Below are positions 19,707-27,782 of a stretch of 64,000 nucleotides of DNA, in pieces. Position numbers and translations under genes: made by a program. This stretch comes from Hyphomicrobiales bacterium (lineage in GTDB: Bacteria; Pseudomonadota; Alphaproteobacteria; Rhizobiales; Rhizobiaceae). The stretch is from the NCBI GenBank assembly GCA_900489925.1, contig UEHQ01000002.1, positions 62,001 to 126,000 of the forward strand, read 5' to 3'. Each line of letters starts with the position of its first letter. Positions within the stretch are counted from its first letter, which is position 1. A model generated the notes under the pieces. It was not told the DNA's origin. It made no database searches and saw only the letters and a list, made by a program, of their open reading frames with translations.

Positions 19707-20426
19707 TCAAGCTTCCGTAACGTCAATTGCCGCCTTGCGACCCTTGAATCCCTTCGCGAGCAGGAACATCTCGACCGATTCCGCCCGAGACGAAGCCGGC
19801 TTGACGTGGACGACCTGCTTGAAATGCTGCTTGAGCATGTTGAGCAGCTCCTTCTCGGTGCCGCCCTGGAAAGTCTTGGCAAGGAAGTGCCCGCCCTCGC
19901 CGAGCACCTCGATCGCGAAGTGTGCTGCAACCTCGCAGAGGTGCATGGTTCGAAGGTGATCGGTGCGATGATGACCGGTCGTGGGCGCGGCCATGTCCGA
20001 GATGACGAGGTCCGGCGTGCCGCCGACCGCTTCCATCAGCTGATCGGGGGCCGTGGGATCCAGGAAGTCGAGCTGCAGGATCTTCACACCAGGGAGCTGC
20101 GCCATCTCGAGGAAGTCGATCGCGGCAACGCGCACATCCTCGTCCGTCGATCCGGTCACCTTGGCGGCGATCTGCGACCAGCTGCCCGGCGCAGCACCCA
20201 GATCGATGATCCGTCGCGCACCCTTCAGGATTCCATGCTTCTCATCGATCTCAAGCAGCTTGAAGGCCGCGCGGGCGCGATAGCCCTCGAGCTGCGCGCG
20301 CTGCACATAGGGATCGTTGATATGGCGCTGCAGCCACTGTCGGGACGACGCCTTCATCTTCTTGTTCTTGACGCGCTGGCCGAGCTTGCGGCCGGTGCGG
20401 TTGCCCGCAATCGTTGGCTTGGTCAT
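19707..20426 (-). CDS. rlmE: 23S rRNA 2'-O-ribose U2552 methyltransferase RlmE
   Basis: A 239-residue RlmE/FtsJ methyltransferase that methylates U2552 of 23S rRNA late in 50S assembly. The N-terminus is basic ([20 protein letters not shown]), then [18 protein letters not shown] (the catalytic lysine lies here), the SAM motif [16 protein letters not shown], the aspartate in [14 protein letters not shown], and the second lysine in [12 protein letters not shown]. It follows the Ppx/GppA gene by 9 bp in the same transcript, a pairing usual in rhizobia. Confidence 0.96.
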   Translation of the reverse strand: MTKPTIAGNRTGRKLGQRVKNKKMKASSRQWLQRHINDPYVQRAQLEGYRARAAFKLLEIDEKHGILKGARRIIDLGAAPGSWSQIAAKVTGSTDEDVRVAAIDFLEMAQLPGVKILQLDFLDPTAPDQLMEAVGGTPDLVISDMAAPTTGHHRTDHLRTMHLCEVAAHFAIEVLGEGGHFLAKTFQGGTEKELLNMLKQHFKQVVHVKPASSRAESVEMFLLAKGFKGRKAAIDVTEA

Positions 20427-20435
20427 GCCTGTCCC

Positions 20436-21986
20436 CTATTTGCCGCGCTGGCCGCGGCGGTTGCGGTGGCGCCGCCAGACGCCGTCATCCGCCATCATGT
20501 CTGTGAGGAGGCCTTCCCTCAAGCCTCGATCGGCAACGCGCATGCGCGGGCTCGGCCAACGACGGCGGATGGCCTCAAGGATTGCGCATCCTGCCAATAC
20601 GAGATCGGCCCGATCCGGGCCAATGCAGGGATTGGCCGCCCTGCTGGCGAAATCCCACGAGAGCAGCTTTGCCTGCATCGCCGACACCTCGTCATCCGAC
20701 AGCCAGATGCCGTCGACCTTGCGGCGATCATAGCGCGGCAGATCGAGATGGACGCCGGCAAGCGTCGTGACCGTTCCAGAGGTGCCGATCAGGTGGAAAT
20801 CGCCTGAGTGCCCGATTTCGATCTCAGGGCAATCGAAGCTCGACAGCATCCCCTCGACCTCGACGACCATGCCCTCGAAGGCTTCAGGCGTGACATCGCG
20901 ACCGCCGTGCCGCTCCGAAAGCGTGACGACGCCCACGGGCAACGAGGTCCAGTGCGTGATATGATTGGCCAGCCGGTTGAATCTGCTTTCGCCGATGCGG
21001 ATCACCGCGATTTCCGACGAACCGCCACCGATATCGAAGAGAACCACGGAACGGGTCTCGCGGCTGACGAGCGACGAGCATCCCGATACGGCAAGCCGCG
21101 CTTCCGTCTCGCGATCGATGATTTCGAGCTCCAGTCCGGTTTCCGCAACCACGCGCTCCAGGAACTGCGCGCCGTTGGTCGCCTGACGGCACGCTTCGGT
21201 GGCGATCAGCCGCATGCGACGGATTTCGCGGTTCTTGAGCTTGGAGGCACACACCCTCAGGGCGTCGACCGCACGATCCATCGCCTCATCGGACAGCCGA
21301 CCGCTTGCGGCAAGCCCCTCGCCCAGGCGCACGATCCGCGAAAACGCATCAACGACGCGGAACTGTCCGGGCCGCGTCGGTTGCGCGATCAACAGGCGGC
21401 AATTGTTGGTGCCGAGGTCCAGCGCGGCATAGAGTTCGTCCGGCCACGCGTGCTCGCCACCCTGGCCGCGCGATTCGCGCTCGGGCTGGCGGGACGATCG
21501 CGTGTCGTTCTCGCCGCCACGCTGATCAGTGGGCGTGCTGCGTGCCACGGTCGCGGATTGCTGGGCATGCGGAGCGGCATGGCCGACGGACTTGGTAGGA
21601 GCGAGCGGGCGACCCTGCAAACCGCGCTTGCCGCGATTCTTGCGGCGATTGCGCCGGCCCGACGCCGATTCGCCCTGTGGATGCGCAGCCGCTTCCGGAG
21701 CCGCGCTTTTCTCAACCGGTGTTCGATTCTGATTGGCGCTCTCGGCAGATCCGCCGGATCCACGCCGCCGACGCTTGCGCTTGCGAGCCGGATTTCCGGC
21801 GCCGTCTTCCATTGGGCGCGCTGTCTCTCCTGCATTGCCGGAGGAGACATGCGTAGCAGCCTGGCCTACATTGCGGGAGTGCCCGCCATGTTTGCCCTTG
21901 CGGCGCCTGGACTTTTTGCCATCCTTGCGCCTTGCCGCCGACGCCCCGTCTAGTTGCGACTTTGCGCCGCCTTCGGGGTCTTCCAC
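20436..21986 (-). CDS. Ppx/GppA-family exopolyphosphatase/pppGpp phosphatase with long basic N-terminal extension
   Basis: The core is a sugar-kinase/actin-fold Ppx/GppA phosphatase: YAALDLGTNNCRLLIA (phosphate 1 loop), VVLFDIGGGSSEIAV and IGTSGTVTTLAGVHL. Before it lies about 150 residues of low-complexity, Arg/Lys/Gly-rich sequence (KKSRRRKGKHGGHS, KRKRRRRGSGG, RRNRRKNRGKRG), and the last residues RHRNRRGQRGK are also basic, suggesting nucleic acid or polyphosphate contact. The start is uncertain: the frame is open to 22214, past the upstream tRNA promoter area. I chose the GTG at 21986, which has GGA about 8 nt upstream. rlmE follows by 9 bp. Confidence 0.82.
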   Translation of the reverse strand: MEDPEGGAKSQLDGASAARRKDGKKSRRRKGKHGGHSRNVGQAATHVSSGNAGETARPMEDGAGNPARKRKRRRRGSGGSAESANQNRTPVEKSAAPEAAAHPQGESASGRRNRRKNRGKRGLQGRPLAPTKSVGHAAPHAQQSATVARSTPTDQRGGENDTRSSRQPERESRGQGGEHAWPDELYAALDLGTNNCRLLIAQPTRPGQFRVVDAFSRIVRLGEGLAASGRLSDEAMDRAVDALRVCASKLKNREIRRMRLIATEACRQATNGAQFLERVVAETGLELEIIDRETEARLAVSGCSSLVSRETRSVVLFDIGGGSSEIAVIRIGESRFNRLANHITHWTSLPVGVVTLSERHGGRDVTPEAFEGMVVEVEGMLSSFDCPEIEIGHSGDFHLIGTSGTVTTLAGVHLDLPRYDRRKVDGIWLSDDEVSAMQAKLLSWDFASRAANPCIGPDRADLVLAGCAILEAIRRRWPSPRMRVADRGLREGLLTDMMADDGVWRRHRNRRGQRGK

Positions 21987-22231
21987 GTTCGTTATCCACC
22001 GCGCCGCGCAATTCCAGAAGGTATGCAGCTGGCGCTCATTCGATTTTTGCGTTGCGGCAAGAATATCAGTGCCGGGCGGAATCACCAAATTCTTTTTATC
22101 AGCGCTCCGGAAAGGACCGATCGAGGCCCCAAAAACGGCAGCGTAATTTTTTTCAAAACGGTATTTGCAATTCCCGAGCTTTTGGTTATAAGCGCCGCAC
22201 AGCAGCCAAGCCACGCTTCGGCAGCGACTGC

Positions 22232-22305
22232 TGGGGAATAGTTCAATGGTAGAACGACGGACTCTGACTCCGTTAATCTTGGTTCGAGTCCAGGTTCCCC
22301 AGCCA
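22232..22305 (+). tRNA. tRNA-Gln (anticodon CTG), integration site of the island
   Basis: The cloverleaf is complete: acceptor TGGGGAA with TTCCCCA, D-stem GTTC/GAAC, anticodon stem ACGGA/TCCGT with loop CTCTGAC (anticodon CTG), T-stem CTTGG/CCAGG with loop TTCGAGT, discriminator G and encoded CCA at 22303-22305. The U1-A72 pair is typical of bacterial tRNA-Gln. A tyrosine recombinase gene begins 159 bp downstream in the same orientation, the usual layout for an element integrated at a tRNA 3' end. The tRNA remains intact, so the element must restore the 3' end. No second copy of the 3' end was seen in the window. Confidence 0.97.
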
Positions 22306-22360
22306 ATTCTCTCTAAAATCCCTTAATTCCTTGATTTTCCAGTCGTGCCGGATAGCGTTT

Positions 22361-22412
22361 TGGCATCATTGGCGACCTGATGCCCAGAACTGTAGCCCAC
22401 AGGTGATGCCCA
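22361..22412. repeat. Repeated TGATGCC(C)A motifs upstream of integrase, possible recombinase arm sites
   Basis: TGATGCCCA occurs at 22378-22386 and 22404-22412, and the near reverse complement TGGCATCA at about 22361-22368. They lie between the tRNA 3' end and the integrase start, where arm-type binding sites for integrase or excisionase are often found. This is positional inference. Confidence 0.35.
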
Positions 22413-22463
22413 CGCCCATCGCGCGCGGTGGACAAACCCTCGGGGAAAGACAGGGCACTCATC

Positions 22464-24554
22464 ATGGCCGTGCGCCACGAGGTCGAGAATCTGATCCGCC
22501 GCGGAAACATCTTCTACTGGCGGGCACGCATCCCCTCCGTCTTCATCCATTGCCGCCCAGGCAGCCGCCTTTCACTCAGCCTTCATTGTTCCGACCATAG
22601 AAAGGCTCAGATCATCGGCCGGAAGCTCAATACGCGGCTGGCGGAACTGAAGATGAATTCGAAGGACGTGATGACCACGAAGAAGCAGCTCCAGATCCTG
22701 TTAGAGCACGTGCGGGACCAAGAGCTTGAGAGGCTCGATGACATCAGTACGATGGCCAAGCGCAATGGGCGGGGCGGCGACGTCGTCGAGATGGAACTCG
22801 ATCTCGAGGCAGGCTGGGCCTGCCAGCTCCTCTCGAAGTTTGGGACCCGCTCGGACCTCAGCCTCGAAGGCGACTGCCCCGGGGTCACCTACCTGCTCAA
22901 GAACGGCGTGCCTGCCTCGCATGTTGACGCGATCCGGGCAAACTATCTCGCCGAGCTTACGATTGCACGCAGCGCCGGCTTCGAGGACGGCATCCGGCGG
23001 TTGATCTATCAGTTCGATATTGCCGACACCGCCGTCAATCGCGAACGGGCGATGTCGAAAATGTTCGAAGGCCGTGCCGCAGCCCTGCTTGACATCGACG
23101 ATCGACACGAACTCGTCGACCGGACCTTAAGCGAATTCACAGGTGGCGGCAGAGCAAACAAGTCCGTGGTCGAGGAGAAGCCCGTCGAGGTCGAACCTGT
23201 TGCCGCTTCCTCGATGATCCTGACCAAGGAGAGCAAGCCGGCACCGACTGCAACCGGTATCCCGCAGCCAGAGGAAATCGCCTACCTCGACCTCTCACCG
23301 CGCGTGCCGCCGAACGCCAAAACGGCAGTGGCTGAAACTCAAGGCGCAAGCCATAGGGTCGTAGCCGTCGCAGATTTCGAGCAAGCATGCGAGAAGCTCA
23401 TCGCAAACATGGGCGAAGAATGGACAACGGAAACGGGCCGCGATGCGATGGCGCTGGTTCGGATGTTCAAATCGGTGCTCATGGAACACGGTGTGGAGCA
23501 TTCTGGACAGATCGAGCAGTATCACATCGGCCTGCTGCGGCAGCACTTCAACGACATTCCGACAGACTGGGGCCGAAGCAGCAAGATGCGCGTCATGTCA
23601 GCGCCGGAACTTCGAGCGGAGGGCGAGAAACTGCGCAAGGCGGCTGACGCCGCGGGAACCAAGGCGAAGGTTGGTCTGGCCTCCACTACAATTCGCAAGC
23701 ACTTCGGAAACCTGCAGCACTTCCTGAAGCATCTGAAAGGCCACGGGTTCGAAATCGAAAACTGGACCTTTGAAGGTCTGCGCCCGAGAAAGCCCAAAGC
23801 AGGAGACATCCGTCACCAGCAGTACAAACCGAAGCCTCAAGACATCGCTCCGATTTTCTCAAGTCCGATCTACACGGGCTCGCAGGATCATCTGCGGGGA
23901 AAACGGAGGAAACCAGGCAAGCATGTCTTCCATGATTCGCTCTACTATCTGCCGATCCTGTTCACCTATCTGGGACCAAGGCGTAAAGAGTTTGCCGGAC
24001 TTGCCGTCGACGACATTGCAAAGGACGAGGACGGGTATGTCATCCTCCTTCGGACGAATGGCATTAGGCGGTTGAAGACCGCACAATCAAAACGACTGCT
24101 ACCCATGCCCGACGAAATGGTTCGATTGGGCTTCCTCGACTACTATCATGCGATCAAGGGACTTGGATACGAAGCGCTCTTCCCGGATCTTTTCTCGGAT
24201 AAGACGGAGAACGATCCGGGCAATCGTTTCTACGATACCTTCATCCCCGTCATGCGCGGCGCCCTTGGGGAAAAAATGTGGGAGCGATCCATTCATGCCC
24301 TTCGCCATGGTATGGCGGACACCCTGAAACAGGCCGGCGTCCCGACTGAAGTTATCGACGACATCTCCGGCCGGCTGAGCGAAGGCAGCGAAACCAACAC
24401 GCGATACACCAATCCGGCGGGTCTTCCCCTGATGCGGAGTGCCTTGCGGCACTACCCTATCATCACTTCGATCGTCGAACGGAAGCCTTTGCAACTCCTC
24501 CCATGGATCGAGAACAAGCAACCGCCGCCATGGGCACGTGAAGGCAAGAAGTGA
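22464..24554 (+). CDS. tRNA-proximal tyrosine recombinase (integrase)
   Basis: A 696-residue site-specific tyrosine recombinase. The N-terminus (HEVENLIRRGNIFYWRARIP) looks like the DUF6538-type domain found at the start of many proteobacterial integrases. There is a long middle region, a SAM-like core-binding part near residues 310-430, and a C-terminal catalytic domain with Arg506 (YLGPRRKEF), the lysine in KTAQSKRLLP, His611-x-x-Arg614 (HALRHG) and a candidate nucleophile Tyr648 (NTRYTN). The usual second His/Trp before the tyrosine is not obvious. AGGG precedes the ATG at 22464; a GTG 36 nt earlier is an alternative start. It should integrate and excise the island at tRNA-Gln. Confidence 0.9.
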   Translation: MAVRHEVENLIRRGNIFYWRARIPSVFIHCRPGSRLSLSLHCSDHRKAQIIGRKLNTRLAELKMNSKDVMTTKKQLQILLEHVRDQELERLDDISTMAKRNGRGGDVVEMELDLEAGWACQLLSKFGTRSDLSLEGDCPGVTYLLKNGVPASHVDAIRANYLAELTIARSAGFEDGIRRLIYQFDIADTAVNRERAMSKMFEGRAAALLDIDDRHELVDRTLSEFTGGGRANKSVVEEKPVEVEPVAASSMILTKESKPAPTATGIPQPEEIAYLDLSPRVPPNAKTAVAETQGASHRVVAVADFEQACEKLIANMGEEWTTETGRDAMALVRMFKSVLMEHGVEHSGQIEQYHIGLLRQHFNDIPTDWGRSSKMRVMSAPELRAEGEKLRKAADAAGTKAKVGLASTTIRKHFGNLQHFLKHLKGHGFEIENWTFEGLRPRKPKAGDIRHQQYKPKPQDIAPIFSSPIYTGSQDHLRGKRRKPGKHVFHDSLYYLPILFTYLGPRRKEFAGLAVDDIAKDEDGYVILLRTNGIRRLKTAQSKRLLPMPDEMVRLGFLDYYHAIKGLGYEALFPDLFSDKTENDPGNRFYDTFIPVMRGALGEKMWERSIHALRHGMADTLKQAGVPTEVIDDISGRLSEGSETNTRYTNPAGLPLMRSALRHYPIITSIVERKPLQLLPWIENKQPPPWAREGKK

Positions 24555-24563
24555 AGCGACCAG

Positions 24564-24582
24564 GGCGGAAATGATTTCCGCC
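24564..24582. terminator. Hairpin between convergent recombinase genes
   Basis: GGCGGAAA (24564-24571) and TTTCCGCC (24575-24582) form a perfect 8-bp stem with a 3-nt loop in the 43-bp gap between two convergent genes. It suits a bidirectional terminator although T-runs are short. It shares the core CGGAAAT..ATTTCCG with hairpins elsewhere in the island. Confidence 0.5.
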
Positions 24583-24597
24583 TTGGCTTGCTCAGAA

Positions 24598-26934
24598 CTA
24601 GGCGGCTTCCCAAACCTGATTGAGAATGCGTGCGGCCAGTGCCGCCTTGTCCTGTGGAAGGAAACGGCCGTAGTGCTTGGCGACCATGTCCGCCGTATCC
24701 TGGATGGCGTAGCTCGCCTGTTCGTATGAGCCTGTCTGCTTCAGGATATGGGTCGCCAGAACATCCCGGACGTTATGCGGGCCATGGGGCAGCAGGCCCT
24801 TGATCGCTCCTCGCCCGGTGTATGGATTGTAGATTCCATAGCGTTGGATGGTGAGCCGCCATGCCTCGTAAAAGGTGGTGACGTCGTATGCTGCATCGGT
24901 GCTTGTCGTCTTGACGGTCTTCACAAAGAATGTTCCGGGATCGGCTACGCCTTTGAGAAGGACCGCGCGATGACGGTCGACATAGTCATCGATGTGGCGA
25001 TAGAGGTCGAGCAAATTGGGCAGCAGCAGCCGAAATGGTCTGTCTCCGAAGAACGACGAATGGGCGTTCTTGAATGCCACCGCCGGAATCAACACTTCCC
25101 AGCCATCGTCACGGTCACTCCAGCGGAGCTCACCGCGCTTGAGTTTTTCGAGCACGCGTTCCGGTCGCGGCATCTGTCCGCGTGGGCACAGCATCAATTG
25201 CCGAAGGTTTTTCTGGCGAAGTCCGAGATGCAGTCCCAGGCGGAGCATTAGGAACGAGCGAACTGCTTCCGCGGCCGGACGCGGATAGCGCTCCTCATCA
25301 GGCATCAGCCTGATGATCTCCTCGGTGATCTTCCGATATTCGCCGACCGGACTGTCAGCTTCGAGGACCGGCATGATCGGTTCGAAGGGATCGCGATGGA
25401 CACGGGCGATACGCTGGATCTCTTTGACCCGGTGGGCTGCGTGTTTGTGGAAATCCTCGCAGGCTCCGTGCCAATCCTCACGGGCGTAGTCGATCTCATT
25501 CTGCGAGACGAGACCGGCGATAGGCTGGACACGCGCTAGGAGTTCCCGATGCTGTCGAAGCCATCCGGTGCCTTCCTTGGTGATTGCCAGGGCGATCCGC
25601 AGCATATCGACTTCCCACGCCGTATAGAAGCCCCGGCGGCTTTCGCGCCATTGCAGATACCAATCCCAGACACCCGGAAAGATAAGCAGCCCGAAGGTCA
25701 GTTGACGCAGCGGCACCCCATATCCCTTGATCTCTCCCGCCTTTGACGCCGCAAGTGCGCCAAACATCAGGCCGAGATGCTCGATCTTCTGCGAGGCGGT
25801 TTCCTCGCCCCAGACACCGTTGCGCTGAAAGCCGATCGATGTCAGTGCCGATGTTTTGAAGCGGACGAGGTCGGCCATTTCCATGGCAAGCGCTGGTGGC
25901 GCATCGATGACGCCCGACAGCAGATCGGGATCCTCGATCCACGTTTCCTCGTAGTTCGCCGGTACAGTGATCTTTCCATCGCTTGGCGCACGTCCGCCGT
26001 AGGATACGCCGGGAAAGCGGATGGCGTAGCGCTGCTTCGCCGCGGCAGCCTGAAATTTGCGGTAATCCGTCGACCCGCTGATGATCACGCGACGGACCCA
26101 ATCCAGAATCTCCTCGCGCTTGGCGAACGGAAGCGAATTGAAGTCATTTGGTAGATGCCACGCGATCCTGCGTCGTTCCGCAGGCTCGATACCCGATAGA
26201 TTGAACCCGGACGCCGATCGCGACTGATGCGGCAGCTTCGCTTTGAAGTAGCCTTCCGGGAGAAGGTAACGGCGCTCGATACGACCAAGCACATCGAAGC
26301 TGTCTGTGCTTCGCGGCACGCGCCGGCCTTCGATCCAACTCAGCAGCGTATTCTTGTCCATGGGCTCGTCAGCCCGTACGACCGATCGATAGAGAACCCA
26401 GTAGGTCTCACCGTGGCGATGCATGTGGAGCTGAAGTGCTTCGGCGAAATCGGCGGGGTCATCCCACTCGCGAAACAGAGGTTCCGGAAACTCGACTTTC
26501 ACGCCAGGCTTATGCACCACGGAGGCAACCTGAGATCGCGCGGTCTCGGGGGGCGTGGAATTGATTGTCAATTTCCCATTCTCGGCGCCGACCTTGTTTG
26601 TCCCCGTCGAGCCTCTGGGCTTGCGAGAGCGTACTTTCGTCTCTCCGGGAGTTTTCTCACCGTCCCTGCCCCACCGGACGATGGCATCAAACCCGGGGTC
26701 GATCAAACGGTGATGCGATGCAAGCGATCGAGCGTCGATCCCGGTCATGCGGGCAACCACATTCCATTCTGTGCGGCCCTCCGTCCGGGGCGGCCCGCAC
26801 CTTCGCTCGATAAGTCGCCGCATATAGGCCTTGAGGGCTTCGGCTTCGTCGCCGGAGAAGATGGTCGAGAGACGCAGTTCGCAATAGGCGTCGATCTTAC
26901 GTTGGAAGGCTTTGATTGCAGTTAGCTTGGTCAT
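24598..26934 (-). CDS. Second tyrosine recombinase-like protein, convergent to the integrase
   Basis: A 778-residue protein whose C-terminal quarter carries tyrosine recombinase features: GLHLGLRQKNLRQLML (catalytic Arg box), IPAVAFKNAHS (Lys), His720-x-x-Arg723 in GPHNVRDVLATH, and His754-Tyr755 in MVAKHYGRF. The first 550 residues are large and unassigned, with WYLQWRESRRGFYTAWEVDM in the middle. It ends 43 bp from the first recombinase, on the opposite strand. Large recombinases of this type are seen on rhizobial islands and plasmids. It could act with the tRNA-proximal integrase or at another site; the sequence does not tell which. Confidence 0.82.
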   Translation of the reverse strand: MTKLTAIKAFQRKIDAYCELRLSTIFSGDEAEALKAYMRRLIERRCGPPRTEGRTEWNVVARMTGIDARSLASHHRLIDPGFDAIVRWGRDGEKTPGETKVRSRKPRGSTGTNKVGAENGKLTINSTPPETARSQVASVVHKPGVKVEFPEPLFREWDDPADFAEALQLHMHRHGETYWVLYRSVVRADEPMDKNTLLSWIEGRRVPRSTDSFDVLGRIERRYLLPEGYFKAKLPHQSRSASGFNLSGIEPAERRRIAWHLPNDFNSLPFAKREEILDWVRRVIISGSTDYRKFQAAAAKQRYAIRFPGVSYGGRAPSDGKITVPANYEETWIEDPDLLSGVIDAPPALAMEMADLVRFKTSALTSIGFQRNGVWGEETASQKIEHLGLMFGALAASKAGEIKGYGVPLRQLTFGLLIFPGVWDWYLQWRESRRGFYTAWEVDMLRIALAITKEGTGWLRQHRELLARVQPIAGLVSQNEIDYAREDWHGACEDFHKHAAHRVKEIQRIARVHRDPFEPIMPVLEADSPVGEYRKITEEIIRLMPDEERYPRPAAEAVRSFLMLRLGLHLGLRQKNLRQLMLCPRGQMPRPERVLEKLKRGELRWSDRDDGWEVLIPAVAFKNAHSSFFGDRPFRLLLPNLLDLYRHIDDYVDRHRAVLLKGVADPGTFFVKTVKTTSTDAAYDVTTFYEAWRLTIQRYGIYNPYTGRGAIKGLLPHGPHNVRDVLATHILKQTGSYEQASYAIQDTADMVAKHYGRFLPQDKAALAARILNQVWEAA

Positions 26935-27048
26935 TTCACTTCATCATGTTCGTTACTCGGACCCTCTGCGAGGGCCGGCCGAGCTAAGCGAAGTGGATTA
27001 ACGAAGGATTGGAGCCGTCTATTGCTCCAGAAATCCGATTCAGAATCA

Positions 27049-27103
27049 AACGGCGTTTTAGGAAGTAATGGGGGGAGAGGTCATTATTCCATCGAACGCC
27101 GTT
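27049..27103. repeat. 55-nt two-part stem-loop upstream of the second recombinase
   Basis: Outer arms AACGGCGTT (27049-27057) and AACGCCGTT (27095-27103) are exact reverse complements. Inner arms GGAAGTAATG (27061-27070) and CATTATTCC (27082-27090) pair with one bulge. The loop is GGGGGAGAGGT. A smaller hairpin GGAGC/GCTCC lies at 27011-27028. The pair sits between the recombinase start (26934) and the stop of the next gene (27170), so it could be a leader structure of the recombinase mRNA, a terminator for the upstream gene, or a recombination site. Confidence 0.6.
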
Positions 27104-27169
27104 AGGCGTTGATCAGCCTCGTCAAGCATGCAGATCCGGTAACAACAGACCAAGTGGACACGGACGCGC

Positions 27170-27484
27170 TCAGGCCTCCTGGTCGGGGCCGCTGGGATAG
27201 ATCAGGTGGATTTTCCTGCGAAAGGGGGAGCCGCCCGCGCGATACTTGTAGACCAGATCGTCGAACACTGCGTCGGATTCGCGCTCATCGAAACCCTGAT
27301 CTGTCAGCATCGTGACGATCTTGTTCTGGAACTTCTCAAGCTCCACTTGCTGACCCTTGTCGATCGCCCGCCGGATCAGCCAGAACAGCGCCACCCGAGC
27401 CACGTCATCTCTGTCAGGCCGCTTCGCCCTTCTGTTGGCATCGCGAAGTGCCTTCTGTCGCTGCCTTGCTGCCTTCTGGTTCAT
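27170..27484 (-). CDS. Small hypothetical protein (104 aa)
   Basis: A 104-residue hydrophilic protein starting at an ATG preceded by GGGAGGAG. The N-terminal 35 residues are strongly basic (QKAARQRQKALRDANRRAKR), followed by a helical part (RVALFWLIRRAIDKGQQVEL, FQNKIVTMLTDQGFDERESD) and an aromatic/basic tail (RRKIHLIYPSG). The basic start and compact helical body would fit a small nucleic-acid-binding or adaptor protein, but no family is recognised. Two operator-like palindromes lie upstream at 27598-27727. Confidence 0.6.
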   Translation of the reverse strand: MNQKAARQRQKALRDANRRAKRPDRDDVARVALFWLIRRAIDKGQQVELEKFQNKIVTMLTDQGFDERESDAVFDDLVYKYRAGGSPFRRKIHLIYPSGPDQEA

Positions 27485-27597
27485 AATGCTCCTCCCGATC
27501 CTCGACCTCTTCAATGGTCAGGGGACCGGCCTGCCGGCGCAAGCCTTGCCCGGCTGAATCGGAAATTTCGGACTTTGAATCGGCGGCGCAGAACCAT

Positions 27598-27622
27598 GAA
27601 TCAAATGACCGCAATTTGTTTC
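27598..27622. promoter_or_regulatory. Operator-like palindrome, copy 1 of 2
   Basis: Left arm GAATCAAAT (27598-27606), spacer GACCGCA, right arm ATTTGTTTC (27614-27622); 8 of 9 arm positions pair. A nearly identical copy lies exactly 105 bp away. It is upstream of the 104-aa gene and after the DUF429 stop. Confidence 0.55.
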
Positions 27623-27702
27623 GACTTGCGGGCACGTTATCTCACGTCAAGACGACCCGCTCGACCGCGAACGGCGTTGGTGAATCGTCGTATTCGAGTT
27701 CC

Positions 27703-27727
27703 GAATCAAATGAGCGCAATTTGTTTC
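27703..27727. promoter_or_regulatory. Operator-like palindrome, copy 2 of 2
   Basis: Left arm GAATCAAAT (27703-27711), spacer GAGCGCA, right arm ATTTGTTTC (27719-27727). It differs from copy 1 in one spacer base; the match continues a few bases past the right arm with two changes. The 105-bp spacing is about ten helical turns, so two bound proteins would face the same side. The rest of the 298-bp gap 27485-27782 shows no gene. Confidence 0.55.
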
Positions 27728-27782
27728 AAGTTGCCGAAGACTTGATGTGCGTTGCCAACAACGTGTCGTACATCATATCAAG

